This document shows positions 1 through 8,488 of a DNA stretch of 64,000 bases, piece by piece. Both the position numbers and the translations under genes were made by a program. This DNA comes from Massilibacteroides sp. (GTDB taxonomy: Bacteria > Bacteroidota > Bacteroidia > Bacteroidales > Tannerellaceae): contig NZ_JAQWCQ010000010.1 of assembly GCF_028705895.1 (NCBI RefSeq), positions 18,803-82,802 on the forward strand, given 5' to 3'. The notes below the pieces were generated by a model that saw nothing but the letters and a program-made list of their open reading frames with translations, searched no databases and had not been told where the DNA came from. How positions within the stretch are numbered: position 1 is the first letter of the stretch; each line of letters starts with the position of its first letter.

Positions 1-263
1 CCGTAAAAAACCCAGAATGATCCACTTTCTGTTACAAGTCCATTATTAAGCGCCGTAATTGACCCTGTTCCTAATGTATCTGTTGTCAACAAGTAACCTG
101 CTTCATCCGTAGCAACAACAACATAATTTGAGATCACATTTTCTTCCGGATCAGGAGTAGGAGTCGGAATCGGATCATCACTATCACTACACGATGTGAA
201 TAAGAAACCAGCCATCATCATTGTGGCAAGTCCTTTTATTAAAAAACTTTTCATGTTATTCAT
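1..263 (-). CDS. DUF4374-like lipoprotein, N-terminal part (runs off left edge)
   Basis: About 87 codons are visible before the window ends. The protein opens with a lipoprotein signal peptide ending in FLFTSC, followed by an acidic and Pro/Thr-rich linker (SDSDDPIPTPTPDPEE), as expected of a Bacteroidetes surface lipoprotein. The mature part begins YVVVATDEAGYLLTTDTL, which resembles the start of DUF4374 proteins. Those are often encoded next to TonB receptors and are thought to take part in iron or haem acquisition. It lies 47 bp downstream of the TonB receptor gene on the same strand, so the two are probably co-transcribed. The start is taken at 263 (MNNMKS); the ATG at 254 is an in-frame alternative. 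The family call rests on a short stretch and is moderate. Confidence 0.65.
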   Translation of the reverse strand, partial: MNNMKSFLIKGLATMMMAGFLFTSCSDSDDPIPTPTPDPEENVISNYVVVATDEAGYLLTTDTLGTGSITALNNGLVTESGSFWVFY

Positions 264-310
264 TTTTATATATTTAGTTATGGATAATAAACAAGAATTC
301 TGATCTGCAT

Positions 311-2686
311 TTAGTTGCCGAAATAGACTCTCACCTTTCCGTAAAAGGCTCTTCCGGCTTTTTGCAAACTAAAATTATCATACAATTTTTCGTCAGTCAG
401 ATTCCTACATTCAAACGAGAAGTTGTAACGCCCGTTTTTAATAGCATAGGAGACTGTCAGATTATGAGAGAATTGGGAAGGAACCACGAAACTTGATTCA
501 CTGCCTAAAACTTCCGAGTACAAAGGGAAGCTGTGCATATATAAATTGTCATAAGTAACAGTCAACAGATTCCCCTTTTTAAGCAGATTGCGCTTGTAGA
601 AAGTAATATCTGAATTCGCAAACCGATACGGCAAATTAGGCATACGTGCCCCGTATGTCAGACTTTGCTGATTACTTCCTCCGGTCACTGTCTTTACATT
701 GTCACGAACGTCCATTTGCGTATAGTTTCCACCCATGCTAACCCAGTTGCCAAAACCATAACGGGCAGAAAGGGTATATCCTTTTGTTTCCACCCGACCG
801 TGGTTCTCATAAGCTGCACCGGATTTACCGCCGCTCAGATCAACAAGTTTTCGTTGTATAAAATCTTTTGTATTCCGATAAATCACACCCCCTTCTACAT
901 AGACCGAATGATCCCCGAACAGTTCACTGTAACTTACGTTCAGGTTTACATTATCACTATTTTCCGGTTTGATGGCCAAATCTCCGGTTTCCAGATCTTC
1001 GTCACCAAACATCTCTTCATTGGTTGGTAAACGATATGCTTTTTCATAAGAAAGTTTTGTCTGCAGACTTTTCAAAATAAAATAAGTACCCGCAACACCA
1101 TACCCCATTGCATTAACCGAATTGGTCGTGCGCGTATATTCATCTTGCGCTGATGTCGTAGCAATAGGCCCGGCTATGAACTGATCATAATATTTACCAA
1201 AAGCAGAAACATTCCAATTTTCGGATGGCATATACCGATAAGACAAGCCTGTAATATTTTTGCGGGTTTCTTTTGAAATGGCATCTTTTCCCGAATACTC
1301 ATTCAACATGGAACGATTAGAGCGGGTAAAGTTGTTCAAAACATGATTCAATGTAAATACATGAGCTTTTCCCAGACGATAATTGGCTGTAAGTGTACCA
1401 TTCCAGTTGTCATTATCTGATCGGGTATGCTGATAAGACTGTTCTCCCGGAGATCTGAGCAAACGCATTTCACCACGCCAGTTATATTCATAAGTGGATG
1501 TATCAACATTGTGTGTCTGATTCTTATTGTAATTCCCTGTTAACGTAAGATCAAGTCCCTTTGTAAATAAGTTCTGTTTGCGATACTCTAAAGACGGCAT
1601 CAAAGAATGCCCTTTACGGTATTTCCCTCCAAAAACAATTTCCTGACGTACTCCCGTTTGTATATCCTTATACATATTAGAATAGGTAAAACCAAAAATT
1701 AATCGATCTGCCCATTTTTTATTAACAAGACCAACTTTAGCAATCACAGCTTCGTTATGATACATATCATGGAAACGTTCTACATGTTCAATCTTTTTCT
1801 TATTAATAGCACCCGTTTCAAAATCCTTTACTGGTGTATCTATCGAGTAATTATTATCCGAGTAGTTCTGAAAAGCGTTAATCTCGTAAGTAAACCCATT
1901 TTCAAATGTCTGTCCAAAGTTAACGTACGATTTATGTGTATTAAATGATCCATAGGAATACGAAGCATCAAGAAACCACTTATTCAGGTTTTTCTTCGTG
2001 ATAATATTAATAACACCACCAATTGCATCCGTTCCAAAACCAACAGGAACAACACCTTTGTAAACTTCAATACGTTCCGCAAAGCCGGCCGGTATATTAT
2101 TTAATCCAAACGAACTTCCCACCCCTTCCTGTGGTACACCATCTATAAATATCTTAATATGCTTTCCACTAAAGCCGTCCATCATAAGTTGCATATCCGA
2201 TCCTACCCCACCCGATTCACGAAGTTTAACACCCGGAGCCTGAGCCAATGTTTCACTAAGGTTTTGTGTAGAATTTTGTAAAGCCTTTGTGTCTATCGCA
2301 ATTACATTATAAGCAGATCGTTTCAAGCGGCTCACTCCGTTTGAAACCACGACTACCTCATCAAGTTCCGTAGCCTGTTCCGTAATTGTCAGATTTACTT
2401 TCATTTCTTTCTCGTCAGAAAGCCTGACCGATTTCTCAACCGTTTTATACCCTATAGCAGAGACCACCAATACATAATTACCAATAGGAGCCTGTATCGA
2501 ATAAGAGCCATCCAGTGTCGTCACATCACCATAACTGGTGTTTTTCAAACTCACGGTTACAAACTCTGCTGCCTCATTTGTATTTGTCTTTATCTTCCCT
2601 GAAATTTTGGCCTGTTGAGAAAATATTGGAAAAGAAAAAAATAAAAATAAAATAATTATAGCGTTTAACCTTATATAAATCTGCAT
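311..2686 (-). CDS. TonB-dependent outer-membrane receptor with CarboxypepD-like N-domain
   Basis: This 791-residue protein has a signal peptide ending near FPIFSQQ (residue 25). A carboxypeptidase-regulatory-like beta-sandwich follows at about 27-110 (ISGKIKTNTNEAAEFVTVSLK). A plug domain at about 125-235 contains LDEVVVVSNG and IKIFIDGVPQEGVGSS. The rest is a large beta-barrel ending in an aromatic strand (VRVYFGN). The protein should import a ligand through the outer membrane using TonB energy. The barrel is not of SusC length (about 1000 aa), and a DUF4374-like lipoprotein gene follows it. Both suggest a siderophore, haem or metal chelate rather than a glycan, which is inference. A near-consensus -7 box (GAACTTTG, minus strand, 2732-2739) lies upstream. 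Confidence 0.88.
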   Translation of the reverse strand: MQIYIRLNAIIILFLFFSFPIFSQQAKISGKIKTNTNEAAEFVTVSLKNTSYGDVTTLDGSYSIQAPIGNYVLVVSAIGYKTVEKSVRLSDEKEMKVNLTITEQATELDEVVVVSNGVSRLKRSAYNVIAIDTKALQNSTQNLSETLAQAPGVKLRESGGVGSDMQLMMDGFSGKHIKIFIDGVPQEGVGSSFGLNNIPAGFAERIEVYKGVVPVGFGTDAIGGVINIITKKNLNKWFLDASYSYGSFNTHKSYVNFGQTFENGFTYEINAFQNYSDNNYSIDTPVKDFETGAINKKKIEHVERFHDMYHNEAVIAKVGLVNKKWADRLIFGFTYSNMYKDIQTGVRQEIVFGGKYRKGHSLMPSLEYRKQNLFTKGLDLTLTGNYNKNQTHNVDTSTYEYNWRGEMRLLRSPGEQSYQHTRSDNDNWNGTLTANYRLGKAHVFTLNHVLNNFTRSNRSMLNEYSGKDAISKETRKNITGLSYRYMPSENWNVSAFGKYYDQFIAGPIATTSAQDEYTRTTNSVNAMGYGVAGTYFILKSLQTKLSYEKAYRLPTNEEMFGDEDLETGDLAIKPENSDNVNLNVSYSELFGDHSVYVEGGVIYRNTKDFIQRKLVDLSGGKSGAAYENHGRVETKGYTLSARYGFGNWVSMGGNYTQMDVRDNVKTVTGGSNQQSLTYGARMPNLPYRFANSDITFYKRNLLKKGNLLTVTYDNLYMHSFPLYSEVLGSESSFVVPSQFSHNLTVSYAIKNGRYNFSFECRNLTDEKLYDNFSLQKAGRAFYGKVRVYFGN

Positions 2687-2819
2687 TCTAAACTCTCTTT
2701 AAATACCTAAAACTCCATCCTAAATCTGATGCAAAGTTCTACAAGCCGACAACACCAAACAATCCCCATAATTGGGTAAATAAAGAGTGAGAATACTAAA
2801 AAGTGGTTATTGGATACCT

Positions 2820-2857
2820 AAAAAAGAGGAGGAGAACCTTTTGAGCCCCCTCTTTTT
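2820..2857 (-). terminator. Rho-independent terminator after the sigma/membrane-protein pair
   Basis: The arms AAAAAGAGG (2821-2829) and CCTCTTTTT (2849-2857) form a 9-bp stem with a GC-rich interior. On the minus strand the hairpin is followed by T residues. It begins five bases after the stop of the 193-aa gene. Confidence 0.7.
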
Positions 2858-2861
2858 CTTA

Positions 2862-3443
2862 TTAGTCTTCGATATCTTTCAGTTCGTTCAGGTTTTGCTG
2901 GATTGTCCGAATATTTTTATAATACAGCCGCTTATATGACCAGATCGTTAACAATATAACAACAATAAATACCGCACCCATAAATATCCACTGCCAAAGA
3001 CCAGCGTGCAGCATATAAATTATACTTATTGGGATTACACCTACTATCCCAAACACCGTATAATACATCCTCTCTTTATGTATCCACACAGCATAAGTAC
3101 TGATACGTTTGATGTTGTCTTTTATTATACCCAATTCGTCAATCTTCAGTAATAATGTTACTTTTACAGAACACCAGATTGCGGTTAACAAAGAAAATAT
3201 ACCCCAATACAACATTGTGTAGAAAAACAATAAGTCGGGCGTCTGTGTCATAATCCAACCAATAAATGGCAATATCAGAAAACAAACAACTACACTTAGT
3301 ATTTCATAGCCCAACAATACATTTAACGACTTCTTCACTTTAGTCTGATACATTTCGCGAATCAGCAATGCACTTATTTTCTCTTTCTGATCTAATTTTT
3401 CACCAAGTGCCAGCCAGGCATTTTTCATTTCTTCCAGTTCCAT
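2862..3443 (-). CDS. Small membrane protein paired with an ECF sigma factor
   Basis: This 193-residue protein starts with a soluble helical segment (MELEEMKNAWLALGEKLDQ). Four hydrophobic segments follow at about 42-62, 68-92, 122-145 and 147-167, and the C-terminus is charged (NLNELKDIED). The gene begins 8 bp after the sigma-factor stop codon, so the two form an operon. Proteins of this layout commonly sit beside ECF sigma factors in Bacteroidetes and are presumed to modulate them. I see no zinc-binding anti-sigma motif and no FecR-type periplasmic domain, so an anti-sigma role comes from context only. Without the neighbour it would be an unassigned membrane protein. Confidence 0.75.
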   Translation of the reverse strand: MELEEMKNAWLALGEKLDQKEKISALLIREMYQTKVKKSLNVLLGYEILSVVVCFLILPFIGWIMTQTPDLLFFYTMLYWGIFSLLTAIWCSVKVTLLLKIDELGIIKDNIKRISTYAVWIHKERMYYTVFGIVGVIPISIIYMLHAGLWQWIFMGAVFIVVILLTIWSYKRLYYKNIRTIQQNLNELKDIED

Positions 3444-3451
3444 ACTACTCT

Positions 3452-3973
3452 TTAATTAACTTCCGACATTTTTTTGAGTTTCTCTTTGATACGCACCAAC
3501 CTAACACCTACATTAGAAGAAGTAAGTCCGGTGATATCCGCAATTTCCTGATAAGAATGTTCGTCAAGATAAAGCAGGACGATTGCTTTTTCAAGGGCGG
3601 AGAGACGGCGGATGAGGCGATACATTTCGCGAATAGTATCATCCTGATCAGTCTCCATCAAATGCGCGGAAAGAGCCGAGAGTGATACATGCTGAGGCCT
3701 CTTCATGTATTTCCGCAAGCCCGTGATACAGGTATTCAGGGACACCTTATAAATCCAGGTAGAAACGGCACATTCACGCCTGAATCCGGCAAATGCTCTC
3801 CAAAGATTACAAACTACATCCTGATAAAGATCAGCTATAGGATTCTCGTCCGTCACATACACCGAACAAACTTTGTATATGATTTTCTCGTTATCCTGAA
3901 TAAGCTTCACAAACTCATCATCCAAACTCACTTTGTCCATACCATTCAATTGCTTTTTCTCTATTAGTCGCAA
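3452..3973 (-). CDS. ECF-type RNA polymerase sigma factor
   Basis: This is a 173-residue sigma-70 family protein with only regions 2 and 4, the ECF arrangement. Region 2 (about 20-90) contains LYQDVVCNLWRAFAGFR and the promoter-melting segment STWIYKVSLNTCITGLRK. Region 4 (about 115-168) carries the helix-turn-helix YQEIADITGLTSSNVGVRL. It should direct polymerase to a small regulon, perhaps including the neighbouring membrane protein. The first ATG is used; Met12 (MDKVSLDDEF, start 3940) is an equally plausible start. It lies 159 bp downstream of a TonB-type receptor gene on the same strand. The two are separated by a hairpin-forming repeat, so co-transcription with the receptor is doubtful. 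Confidence 0.9.
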   Translation of the reverse strand: MRLIEKKQLNGMDKVSLDDEFVKLIQDNEKIIYKVCSVYVTDENPIADLYQDVVCNLWRAFAGFRRECAVSTWIYKVSLNTCITGLRKYMKRPQHVSLSALSAHLMETDQDDTIREMYRLIRRLSALEKAIVLLYLDEHSYQEIADITGLTSSNVGVRLVRIKEKLKKMSEVN

Positions 3974-4032
3974 AGAAATCAGAAAAATTACATAGATATA
4001 TAAAAGCTTATATTTTTTATAGTAGCTTCAAA

Positions 4033-4117
4033 AATTTTAAGGCGCCTCAACATACGTTTCCAGGCGCCTCAGCAAACAAGTTGAAGCGCCTCAACTTTCA
4101 TTACCAGGCTCTTTAAA
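4033..4117. repeat. Tandem 22-bp-period GGCGCCTCA repeat (copy A)
   Basis: Three consecutive 22-bp units start at 4041, 4063 and 4085. Each begins with GGCGCCTCA or AGCGCCTCA, and the first and third end in CCA. A broken fourth unit starts at 4107 (GGCTCTTTAAAATTTTT). AAAATTTTAAGG on the left and CTTTAAAATTTT on the right form inverted ends. Read on the minus strand, GAGGCGCC pairs with GGCGCCTT and is followed by AAAATTTTT, which would place a hairpin just behind the TonB receptor gene. A related copy lies at 22111-22154. Confidence 0.85.
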
Positions 4118-4132
4118 ATTTTTCAGATTCTT

Positions 4133-6223
4133 TTATTGTCCAAATCGGGAGGTGTCCACTTCTTTTCGCTCACGGGATTTATATCCTCCGAATTTATACG
4201 TAAAAGAAAGTGTAATAGCTCTTGAGTCCGGCAGCATATTCATATCCAGGTTCTGAGTTGCATAATGTACTCTCATATTAGGAGACCAGGCGTCAAACAA
4301 ATCGATTCCTTTCAGTCTTAATTCTCCTTTTTCTTTGGCAAATGTCCACTTTAGTCCGGCATCAAGCATCCACATCTTAGTCAGCTCGGCGGGTCCCTGA
4401 ATATTGGGGGTAAGATAAGCTCCGGATATTTCAAGTGCAATGTTGGGTTGGGAAGACAGTTTTATGGTATTGTCTAAACGGGTGTAGAACACCCATTTTT
4501 TATTTAAGAAAGAAATATCATGAAAGTGCTCGCTCTTTGACCTGTCATAAAACCCATTCAAAGTCAGACGCGAGTCCAGTTTCTCTCCTACGCTGAAGGG
4601 AATGATAATATTTACGCCGGCAGTCAGGCTATAATCCCAATTCAATGTCTGATAAATAAGTGCAAGCCTATCTGAAGACTGATAAGGCAACTGCGCAAAA
4701 TAATCATCGGAATAATTGGTATATGCCGTAACAATATATTTTCCTTTGAAGATATAGTTTAACTGCGCTTCATAGTCTTTTGACGGTCTCAAATCCCGGT
4801 TTCCGTGTATCTCTGCATAATTATTCAGATAACTGATCGCTCCATGCATTTCCCAATAATTGGGATAAGCTCTGTCTGATGAAACGGACAACTGAAGGAG
4901 ATGCGAAGGAGAAAAGACATAAGACATTTCAAGTCTGGGAAACAATACCCATTCTTTAAAACTACCATATCTATAATGCTCTCCTGTAAGAGAAGCGGAA
5001 ACAGAAAACTGCTCTGTAAAAGATTTATCAAATCCCGCATAAAAATCATACGTATATTCTTCCAACGTATTATTGGCATCCAACGAAGACAGATCCTCTC
5101 CGTTACGCGGTTGGTAGTACTGCCTACTATGATCAGATGCGTAGGAAAATTTTCCTCCGTAATTCAATGCCCATGTACCAAGTGTGTGTGTTTGATCTGC
5201 GTAAACGGTGAGGCGATCTATCTGTTGATTTGTATAAGACAAGAAATTCTTTGTTTGTTGATCTGTAAAGTCTTGTACGGACTTGTCCTTATAAAATGTA
5301 TAATCTAACCCTGTACTTAAACCCATTCCCGATTTATAATTTATTGCCAGATTATGCATTTGTTCAGGGTCAATATAACTTCTCGAGGTCTCTGTTTGCG
5401 GTAAACTCCCTTTAGACTCTTCAAAACGATCATAAGTTGGAGAAATACGTCCTGTATAAGCAAAACTCAATTTATCCTTATCTGTCAACTCATAATCAAG
5501 ACCAATACGCATGTTATGGGAGAATCGCGTACTTTTCCCTTTATTAAACTGATCAATTACATGCTCTGTTCCATTTAGTAAATGTTTCGAGTACAGATCC
5601 AATCCTGTCCTCATTTTGCTCTTGTTCAAGGTATAGAGAAAATCTGCAGAAAACTTCCGGGAAGAATATAAGACTGTTCCTCCGGCCGAATAGCCTCCAT
5701 AATATTTTTGTGTATAGGATGAATTGACCTGCCCTTGTAAATCAGGTATAATCGAATTTCCTTTTTTCAATACCAGATTAATCACCGCACCACGTATATG
5801 ATATTGCGGAGGGGCACTATACATCACTTCCGCGCTTTGTAATCGGGATTGGGGAGTTGCTTTCAACAGCGCATATAGTTGATCAGAAGTCATGGTAGTC
5901 GGTTTCCCGTTTAATATCACAGTAAGACTCTTTGCACCAGCTAATAACAAAGAACCATTCTGTTCACGTACGCCGGGCAATTGTAAAATAGATTCATAAG
6001 CATTGCTCACGATCTTATCCTCAAGCAAACGAGGCATATCATACGTTAGTTTTCCTTCTCTTAATCTCACAATCGGACGTTCGCCCTTAATCAGTATATC
6101 CGGTAGATTCAACATGGAGATAATGGTATCATTCTCCCAAGCCACGCTTTGTGAAATTTCTTCCTGCGCATAGCCGTGAGCCAAGAAGAATAAAAAAAGA
6201 GTCGTAAAATAAATTCGCTTCAT
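4133..6223 (-). CDS. TonB-dependent receptor-like outer-membrane beta-barrel protein
   Basis: This 696-residue protein has a signal peptide ending at about HGYAQ (residue 20). It lacks the carboxypeptidase-like domain of its neighbour and goes directly to a short plug at about 40-155 (LPDILIKGERP, LTVILNGKPTTM, AEVMYSAPPQYHIRGAVINL). The barrel has the aromatic, long-strand character of the outer-membrane beta-barrel family found with two-component systems in Bacteroidetes. The substrate cannot be told from sequence; peptides, metals or antimicrobials are all possible. It is divergent from a histidine kinase/response regulator pair at 7039-9178, which is likely its regulator, with an ORF6N gene lying in between. 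A repeat-derived hairpin follows its stop. Confidence 0.85.
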   Translation of the reverse strand: MKRIYFTTLFLFFLAHGYAQEEISQSVAWENDTIISMLNLPDILIKGERPIVRLREGKLTYDMPRLLEDKIVSNAYESILQLPGVREQNGSLLLAGAKSLTVILNGKPTTMTSDQLYALLKATPQSRLQSAEVMYSAPPQYHIRGAVINLVLKKGNSIIPDLQGQVNSSYTQKYYGGYSAGGTVLYSSRKFSADFLYTLNKSKMRTGLDLYSKHLLNGTEHVIDQFNKGKSTRFSHNMRIGLDYELTDKDKLSFAYTGRISPTYDRFEESKGSLPQTETSRSYIDPEQMHNLAINYKSGMGLSTGLDYTFYKDKSVQDFTDQQTKNFLSYTNQQIDRLTVYADQTHTLGTWALNYGGKFSYASDHSRQYYQPRNGEDLSSLDANNTLEEYTYDFYAGFDKSFTEQFSVSASLTGEHYRYGSFKEWVLFPRLEMSYVFSPSHLLQLSVSSDRAYPNYWEMHGAISYLNNYAEIHGNRDLRPSKDYEAQLNYIFKGKYIVTAYTNYSDDYFAQLPYQSSDRLALIYQTLNWDYSLTAGVNIIIPFSVGEKLDSRLTLNGFYDRSKSEHFHDISFLNKKWVFYTRLDNTIKLSSQPNIALEISGAYLTPNIQGPAELTKMWMLDAGLKWTFAKEKGELRLKGIDLFDAWSPNMRVHYATQNLDMNMLPDSRAITLSFTYKFGGYKSRERKEVDTSRFGQ

Positions 6224-6292
6224 AATCGTAACATTTATTTGTCATGCAAAACTCCCGAAAAAACAATTTACTTTGTGTTATTGCTTGCTTAT

Positions 6293-6314
6293 GAAGTGTT
6301 ATTTAGTCTTATCG
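6293..6314 (+). repeat. Direct repeat, left copy (flanks ORF6N gene)
   Basis: The 22-bp segment starting GAAGTGTTATTTAGTC and ending TTATCG is identical to 6974-6995. The match ends exactly at both sides (preceded by T here and A there; followed by G here and T there). Only the ORF6N gene lies between the copies. Confidence 0.95.
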
Positions 6315-6337
6315 GTTTTTATAAAATCAAAATATAA

Positions 6338-6345
6338 TAACTTTG
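6338..6345 (+). promoter_or_regulatory. Bacteroidetes -7 promoter box for the ORF6N gene
   Basis: TAACTTTG matches the TAnnTTTG consensus of the major Bacteroidetes sigma factor. It lies 13 bp before the ATG at 6359, so the transcript would have a very short leader. No clear -33 TTTG is visible. Confidence 0.6.
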
Positions 6346-6358
6346 CATACTCTTAACT

Positions 6359-6955
6359 ATGAAAAGTAAAAAACAGATGGAATTACAAATCATCCAAAAC
6401 AAAATCTATGAAATCAGAGGACAACGAGTTATATTGGACTTTGATTTGGCCAATATGTATCAGGTAGAGACTCGCGTATTAAATCAAGCTGTAAAACGGA
6501 ATATTGAACGTTTCCCTGAAGATTTTATGTTTCAGTTGACACCAAAAGAATGGGAAAGCATGTCATCACAAATTGTGATGACATCAATAAATAAACGTCC
6601 TAAGGTTGCAATTCCATTTGCTTTTACAGAACATGGCGTAGTAATGCTTGCCAGCCTATTACGAAGCAATATTGCGGTTCAAACCAGTATTCTAATAACC
6701 CGGGCATTTGTTGCAATGCGCCAATTAGTACTAAATTCTCCTTCTTATAAAGTTGAAGAACTACAACATGAAATCCGAGAACTTAAACAATATATTGAAG
6801 ACGTTTTTACCGACTATAATGATATCAACGAAAATACACAGATACAATTAGATCTTATAAATGAGACATTAGCTGAATTACAAGTCAAAAACAAGGAACT
6901 GAAAATTTTACGAAAACCTGTCGGTTATATTACTCCCTCTATAGAAAATGAATAG
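6359..6955 (+). CDS. ORF6N domain-containing protein
   Basis: This 198-residue protein contains an ORF6N domain at about 10-95 (IYEIRGQRVILDFDLANMYQ, RFPEDFMFQLT, FTEHGVVMLASLLRS). The domain is a DNA-binding module common in phage antirepressors and in stand-alone genes of Bacteroidetes. A helical, coiled-coil-like tail follows at about 125-180 (YKVEELQHEIRELKQYIEDV). The gene stands alone on its strand between two divergent transcription units and has its own -7 box. An identical 22-bp sequence lies on both sides, which marks it as a probable insertion between the TonB receptor and its two-component system. Whether it acts as a repressor, a phage-defence module or a neutral passenger cannot be told. 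Confidence 0.9.
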   Translation: MKSKKQMELQIIQNKIYEIRGQRVILDFDLANMYQVETRVLNQAVKRNIERFPEDFMFQLTPKEWESMSSQIVMTSINKRPKVAIPFAFTEHGVVMLASLLRSNIAVQTSILITRAFVAMRQLVLNSPSYKVEELQHEIRELKQYIEDVFTDYNDINENTQIQLDLINETLAELQVKNKELKILRKPVGYITPSIENE

Positions 6956-6973
6956 TTAATCTGCCCTTACTCA

Positions 6974-6995
6974 GAAGTGTTATTTAGTCTTATCG
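6974..6995 (+). repeat. Direct repeat, right copy (flanks ORF6N gene)
   Basis: Identical over 22 bp to 6293-6314. This copy ends 27 bp before the -7 box of the histidine kinase gene. It could be the original promoter-proximal sequence that was duplicated when the ORF6N gene arrived. Confidence 0.95.
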
Positions 6996-7022
6996 TTTCT
7001 CAGAATTATGGAGGATAGCCTG

Positions 7023-7030
7023 TATATTTG
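7023..7030 (+). promoter_or_regulatory. -7 promoter box for the kinase/regulator operon
   Basis: TATATTTG fits TAnnTTTG. The ATG at 7039 begins only 8 bases after the box, so transcription would start at or next to the initiation codon and give a nearly leaderless mRNA. Confidence 0.6.
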
Positions 7031-7038
7031 CCATTGTC

Positions 7039-8484
7039 ATGAAAAAGTCATTTCGATATATTGTTACAAGTGTTCTGCTCGCTCTGTTACTCATTTTTGG
7101 TTGGCAACTATATTGGTTATATGGTCTGTATAATTCTATGCACGATGAGTTAAAAAGAGAACTTACAACTTGTATGGAATCGGCTGAGTTACTGGAGTTA
7201 TTCTATCGTATGGAGATGCTTGAGAAAGAACATCATAAGAAGGACTACGAGCAAACGATCAGCATCACCGGCACATCTGACGATAGAGGCAATATTACAT
7301 TTGAAAAGGAAGACAGATTCGTTGATCGAAGTAAAGAGGATAATGACACAACAATTACCAAAAGCACTCTTAATAGTATAGAAGAGGATTTCTTTTCTGA
7401 ACATTTTGTACGCAATATCAACACCTCTATGCATAATGCTATAGATAAGGAAATACCTATAAATATACATCGGTTAGATAGCCTATTCGCGAATAAACTA
7501 AAACAAAAAAATATCCGGACGAAACATTATTACTCAGAGATATTCGATACTAATCAAGGAAAAGTGATAAGTACTTCTCGTCCTGAAGAGACATATAAAA
7601 AAGAGTCCGACTACCCTACCCTGATTTATTTTTATGATAATGACGAAGCATATTGTTTCCGTATTTATATGGAACCGTTAACTCGAACCATATTAATTCG
7701 AATGGGAGGAATATTAGCAACCACTTTATTCATTATCATCATTTTAGGATTTGCTTTCTGGTATCTGATCCGCACTGTGCTGAATCAGAAAACGCTCGAA
7801 GAGATGAAAGATGATTTTACCAACAACATGACGCATGAGTTAAAGACACCAATTGCTGTTGCTTATTCAGCAACAGATGCGCTGCTGAATTTTAACATGA
7901 CAAAAAACGAAGAAAAACGACGGAAATATCTCCTAATTTGTAAAGAACAACTCACCCGGCTCAGTAATCTGGTAGAACAAATATTATCCATGAGCATGGA
8001 ACAGAGAAAATCATTCAGTCTGTATCGGGAAGAAATACAGATACAGACCTTAATTCAGGAATTGATAGAACAACACAAACTGAAAACAGACAAAACTGTC
8101 TATTTTTCATGTACTTGTTATCCAAATGATTTAATCGTTTATGCGGACCGTACTCACTTGAGCAATATGTTGAGTAATCTGATTGACAATGCAATAAAAT
8201 ACTCCGGAGATAAGCCAATAGTAACGATTCAGGTAAAAGAAGAAAATGGTTGTTACTGTTTCAGTATAGAAGATAACGGTCTGGGGATTCCGGCAGACAA
8301 GCAATCGCACATCTTTGATAAGTTCTATCGCATTCCACATGGAAATGTACACAATATTAAAGGCTATGGATTAGGTCTTTTTTATGTAAAAACTATGGCG
8401 GAAAAGCATGGTGGAGCTATTTATATAAAAAGTACTCCCGGTAAAGGAAGCCTATTTACAATCCGGATTCCAGCTAATCATTAA
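7039..8484 (+). CDS. Two-component sensor histidine kinase
   Basis: This 481-residue membrane kinase has transmembrane helices at about 7-27 and 221-244 enclosing a periplasmic sensor domain of about 190 residues with no recognised fold. The dimerisation domain carries the phospho-acceptor in NNMTHELKTP (His266). The ATPase domain shows the N box (NLIDNAIKYS), G1 (EDNGLGIP), F (FDKFYR) and G2 (GYGLGLFYV) motifs, so it looks active. The gene is 4 bp from the OmpR-type regulator, giving a complete two-component system. Its position opposite a TonB-type receptor suggests it controls that receptor in response to an envelope or ligand signal; the ligand is unknown. Confidence 0.95.
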   Translation: MKKSFRYIVTSVLLALLLIFGWQLYWLYGLYNSMHDELKRELTTCMESAELLELFYRMEMLEKEHHKKDYEQTISITGTSDDRGNITFEKEDRFVDRSKEDNDTTITKSTLNSIEEDFFSEHFVRNINTSMHNAIDKEIPINIHRLDSLFANKLKQKNIRTKHYYSEIFDTNQGKVISTSRPEETYKKESDYPTLIYFYDNDEAYCFRIYMEPLTRTILIRMGGILATTLFIIIILGFAFWYLIRTVLNQKTLEEMKDDFTNNMTHELKTPIAVAYSATDALLNFNMTKNEEKRRKYLLICKEQLTRLSNLVEQILSMSMEQRKSFSLYREEIQIQTLIQELIEQHKLKTDKTVYFSCTCYPNDLIVYADRTHLSNMLSNLIDNAIKYSGDKPIVTIQVKEENGCYCFSIEDNGLGIPADKQSHIFDKFYRIPHGNVHNIKGYGLGLFYVKTMAEKHGGAIYIKSTPGKGSLFTIRIPANH

Positions 8485-8488
8485 TCTC

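Noticed and set aside
665..1030. Open frame of 121 codons opposite the first TonB receptor
   Set aside because: It lies wholly antisense to a well-supported receptor gene and shows no signal peptide, domain or ribosome-binding context. The same holds for the antisense frames at 4901-5308 and 42929-43294.
4041..4106. Regular repeats resembling a CRISPR array
   Set aside because: The units are contiguous with no unique spacers, the period is only 22 bp, and no cas gene is nearby.
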